Assembly: GCF_000620465.1 (NCBI RefSeq)
Contig: NZ_KK211140.1
Location: 375,964 to 439,963, forward strand
Direction: 5' to 3'
DNA length: 64,000 nucleotides
From: Ralstonia sp. UNC404CL21Col
GTDB lineage: Bacteria > Pseudomonadota > Gammaproteobacteria > Burkholderiales > Burkholderiaceae
How positions within the stretch are numbered: the first letter of the stretch is position 1; every line of letters begins with the position of its first letter. Both the position numbers and the translations under genes were made by a program. This document shows positions 61,590 through 64,000 of this stretch, piece by piece. The notes beneath the pieces were generated by a model, which saw only the letters and a program-made list of their open reading frames with translations, did not search any database and was not told the DNA's origin.

Positions 61590-64000
61590 TCAGGCAGCCT
61601 GCACCGGCAGCCGTGCAATCTGGGCTTCCAGCTTGGTCAGCGTGGCTTTGAAATCGGCCACACGCTTTTGTTCCTGTTCCACCACGGCGGCCGGTGCCCG
61701 GGCGACGAACGATTCGTTGCCGAGCTTGGCTTCGCACTTGGTGATCTCGCCGCGCAGGCGGTCGATTTCCTTCGACAGGCGCGCATGCTCGGCAGCCACG
61801 TCGATTTCGATCTTCAGCAGCAGCTTGTTCTCGCCGACGATCGCGACCGGTGCGCCGGCGCCGTCCTGTTCCATGGCCGCCGCGTCCGTGTAGACCTTCA
61901 CCTCAGACAGCTTGCCGAGCGCTTGCACGTACGGCGCAGCCACCTGCAGGAACTCGGCGTCGCCGTTGACGTACAGCGGCACGCGTTGGGCGGGGGAGAT
62001 GTTCATCTCGCCGCGCAGATTGCGGCAGGCATCGACCAACGCTTTCAACTGCTGAACCCACTGCTCGGCCTGCTCGTCGATCTTTGCCAGCGCGGCGCGC
62101 GGGTATTCCTGCAGCGCGAGGCTTTCGGTGCCGTCGCCCTTGGCGCGGCCAGCCATCGGCGCAACCTTCTGCCAGAGTTCTTCGGTAATGAACGGAATGA
62201 TGGGATGCGCCAGGCGCAGCACCGTTTCCAGCACGCGCAACAGCGTGCGGCGCGTGGCGCGCTGCTGCGCCGGCGTGCCGGTCTGGATCTGCACCTTGGC
62301 CAGTTCCAGGTACCAGTCGCAGTATTCGTCCCAGACGAACTTGTAGATGGCGTTGGCGATGTTGTCGAAGCGGTAGTCGGCAAAGCCTTTTTCCACTTCG
62401 GTTTCCACGCGCTGCAGCAGCGAGACGATCCAGCGGTCGGCCTGCGAGAAGTCCAGATGGCCTTCGGGGCCGCAGTCACCGACGCATTCCTGCATGCCGC
62501 AGTCCTGGCCTTCGGTGTTCATCAGCACGAAGCGCGTGGCGTTCCAGAGCTTGTTGCAGAAGTTGCGATAGCCTTCGCAGCGGCTGGGGTCAAAGTTGAT
62601 GCTGCGGCCGAGCGTGGCGAGCGAGGCGAACGTAAAGCGCAGCGCGTCGGCACCGAATGCCGGAATGCCGTCCGGGAATTCCTTGCGCGTGCGCTTCTCC
62701 ACCTTCGGCGCGTCCTTCGGGCGGCGCAGGCCTGTTGTGCGCTTGGCCAGCAGCGGTTCCAGCGCGATACCGTCGATCAGGTCGACGGGGTCGAGCGTGT
62801 TGCCTTCGGATTTGCTCATCTTCTTGCCTTCCGAATCGCGCACCAGGCCGTGCACGTAGACGGTGTGGAAGGGCACCTCACCGGTGAAGTACAGGGTCAT
62901 CATGACCATGCGCGCCACCCAGAAGAAGATGATGTCGTAGCCCGTGACCAGCACGGTCGAGGGCAGGAAGTGCTTCAGTTCCGGCGTATCGGCCGGCCAG
63001 CCCAGCGACGAGAACGGCACCAGCGCCGACGAGAACCACGTATCCAGCACGTCGTCGTCACGCGTGAGCGCGCCGGTATAGCCCTTGGCGGCTGCTTGCG
63101 CTTTGGCTTCTTCTTCCGTGCGGCCGACGTACACATTGCCCGCGTCGTCGTACCACGCCGGAATCTGGTGGCCCCACCACAGTTGGCGCGAGATGCACCA
63201 GTCCTGGATGTTGTTCAGCCACTGGTTGTACGTGTTGACCCACTGCTCCGGCACCAGCTTGATCTTGCCGCTCTGCACCGCGTCCAGCGCCACTTCAGCG
63301 ATGGAGCGGCCCGGGAAGCGCGTGCCTTCCGGCGCCGGCTTGCTCATGGCAACGAACCATTGGTCGGTCAGCATCGGCTCGATGACCACGCCGGTGCGGT
63401 CGCCGCGCGGCACCATCAGCGTGTGCTTCTTCACCTCGGCCAGCAGGCCCTGCGCTTCGAGATCCTCGACGATCTTCTTGCGCGCGTCGAAGCGATCCAG
63501 GCCGGCATAGGCGGCGGGGGCATCGGCAACGATCTTCGCGTCGAGCGTCAGGATCGACAACTGCGGCAGCTTGTGACGCTGGCCAACCGCGTAATCGTTG
63601 AAATCGTGGCCCGGCGTCACCTTGACCACGCCGGTGCCGAATTCGCGGTCGACGTATTCGTCGGCAATCACGGGAATCTTGCGATCGGTCAGCGGCAGGT
63701 GGACAAACTTGCCGATGAGGTGCGCGTAACGCTCGTCCTCAGGGTGCACCATCACGGCCGTGTCGCCGAGCATCGTTTCCGGACGGGTGGTGGCCACCGT
63801 CAGGTGCGTCAGGCCATGCACGGCGTCCGGTTCGGCCAGCGGATAGCGGATGTGCCACAGCGAGCCTTCTTCTTCCTCGCTCACCACTTCCAGGTCGGAC
63901 ACAGCGGTGCCCAGCACCGGATCCCAGTTGACGAGGCGCTTGCCGCGGTAGATCAGGCCCTGCTCATACAGACGCACGAACACGTCGCTGACGGCGCGCG
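61590..64000 (-). CDS. valS: Valyl-tRNA synthetase, C-terminal 803 residues (5' end outside window)
   Basis: The frame runs off the window edge, so about 150 N-terminal residues including the HIGH motif are missing. Visible are the editing domain ([19 protein letters not shown]), the tRNA/amino-acid region ([17 protein letters not shown]), the KMSKSEGN motif, the anticodon-binding helical domain and the C-terminal coiled coil that ends the protein. The reading matches class I ValRS throughout. galU follows on the same strand. Confidence 0.98.
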   Translation of the reverse strand, partial: RAVSDVFVRLYEQGLIYRGKRLVNWDPVLGTAVSDLEVVSEEEEGSLWHIRYPLAEPDAVHGLTHLTVATTRPETMLGDTAVMVHPEDERYAHLIGKFVHLPLTDRKIPVIADEYVDREFGTGVVKVTPGHDFNDYAVGQRHKLPQLSILTLDAKIVADAPAAYAGLDRFDARKKIVEDLEAQGLLAEVKKHTLMVPRGDRTGVVIEPMLTDQWFVAMSKPAPEGTRFPGRSIAEVALDAVQSGKIKLVPEQWVNTYNQWLNNIQDWCISRQLWWGHQIPAWYDDAGNVYVGRTEEEAKAQAAAKGYTGALTRDDDVLDTWFSSALVPFSSLGWPADTPELKHFLPSTVLVTGYDIIFFWVARMVMMTLYFTGEVPFHTVYVHGLVRDSEGKKMSKSEGNTLDPVDLIDGIALEPLLAKRTTGLRRPKDAPKVEKRTRKEFPDGIPAFGADALRFTFASLATLGRSINFDPSRCEGYRNFCNKLWNATRFVLMNTEGQDCGMQECVGDCGPEGHLDFSQADRWIVSLLQRVETEVEKGFADYRFDNIANAIYKFVWDEYCDWYLELAKVQIQTGTPAQQRATRRTLLRVLETVLRLAHPIIPFITEELWQKVAPMAGRAKGDGTESLALQEYPRAALAKIDEQAEQWVQQLKALVDACRNLRGEMNISPAQRVPLYVNGDAEFLQVAAPYVQALGKLSEVKVYTDAAAMEQDGAGAPVAIVGENKLLLKIEIDVAAEHARLSKEIDRLRGEITKCEAKLGNESFVARAPAAVVEQEQKRVADFKATLTKLEAQIARLPVQAA

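Overview
The window looks like chromosomal DNA of a betaproteobacterium of the family Burkholderiaceae, most likely Ralstonia (R. pickettii/insidiosa-like) or a close relative such as Cupriavidus. This rests on the high GC content, the gene families present (two-gene-type infA with a TTG start, LivHMGF-linked pca genes, a Pel operon, a MipA protein, a PQQ alcohol oxidation cluster) and dense coding. I see no rRNA, tRNA, transposase, prophage or CRISPR array. The genus call is inference from gene content, not a database match.

Region 1 (1-15.4 kb) is a PQQ-dependent alcohol oxidation module. It holds the end of an aldehyde dehydrogenase, a TonB-dependent receptor, a YVTN beta-propeller protein, a cytochrome b561, a PQQ alcohol dehydrogenase carrying the extra aspartate typical of lanthanide enzymes, and a c551-type cytochrome. 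The PQQ biosynthesis genes pqqABCDE follow on the minus strand, with a divergent S33 peptidase-like gene, then an AcoR-like sigma-54 activator, cytochrome c550 PedF, and a XoxJ/MxaJ-like binding protein. Two near-perfect sigma-54 promoters (before the dehydrogenase and before pedF) each have a pair of TGTTGC/GCAACA-type upstream sites spaced exactly 32 bp apart, which suggests one regulon under the local activator.

Region 2 (15.5-20.5 kb) is mixed: an unknown coiled-coil protein, a MipA-family outer-membrane protein, two divergent short exported Ala/Lys-rich proteins, a MerR regulator overlapping a carboxymuconolactone decarboxylase-like gene, and a CorC/HlyC-type CBS membrane protein.

Region 3 (20.9-34.1 kb) is a complete, tightly overlapping pelABCDEFG operon for the cationic exopolysaccharide Pel, including a PelD with an RxxD cyclic-di-GMP motif. 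It ends in a strong terminator and is followed by an unusual 42-bp tandem repeat array of unknown role.

Region 4 (35-43.4 kb) carries a chemoreceptor, a large palindromic intergenic repeat, a D-amino-acid dehydrogenase, and glutamate/aspartate-type ABC transport genes with two different binding proteins.

Region 5 (43.4-56.8 kb) is the beta-ketoadipate (protocatechuate) pathway: pcaR divergent from pcaIJFBDC, followed by a five-gene LivHMGF/K-type ABC transporter, a LysR regulator and pobA (4-hydroxybenzoate to protocatechuate). A PcaR-like operator before pcaI recurs before the transporter's binding-protein gene, suggesting that transport and catabolism are co-regulated.

Region 6 (56.8-64 kb) contains a GH114-like lipoprotein that shares catalytic-domain motifs with PelA, a small unknown protein, a second-type infA, a secreted TIM-barrel glycosidase-like protein behind a long leader, galU, and the 3' part of valS.
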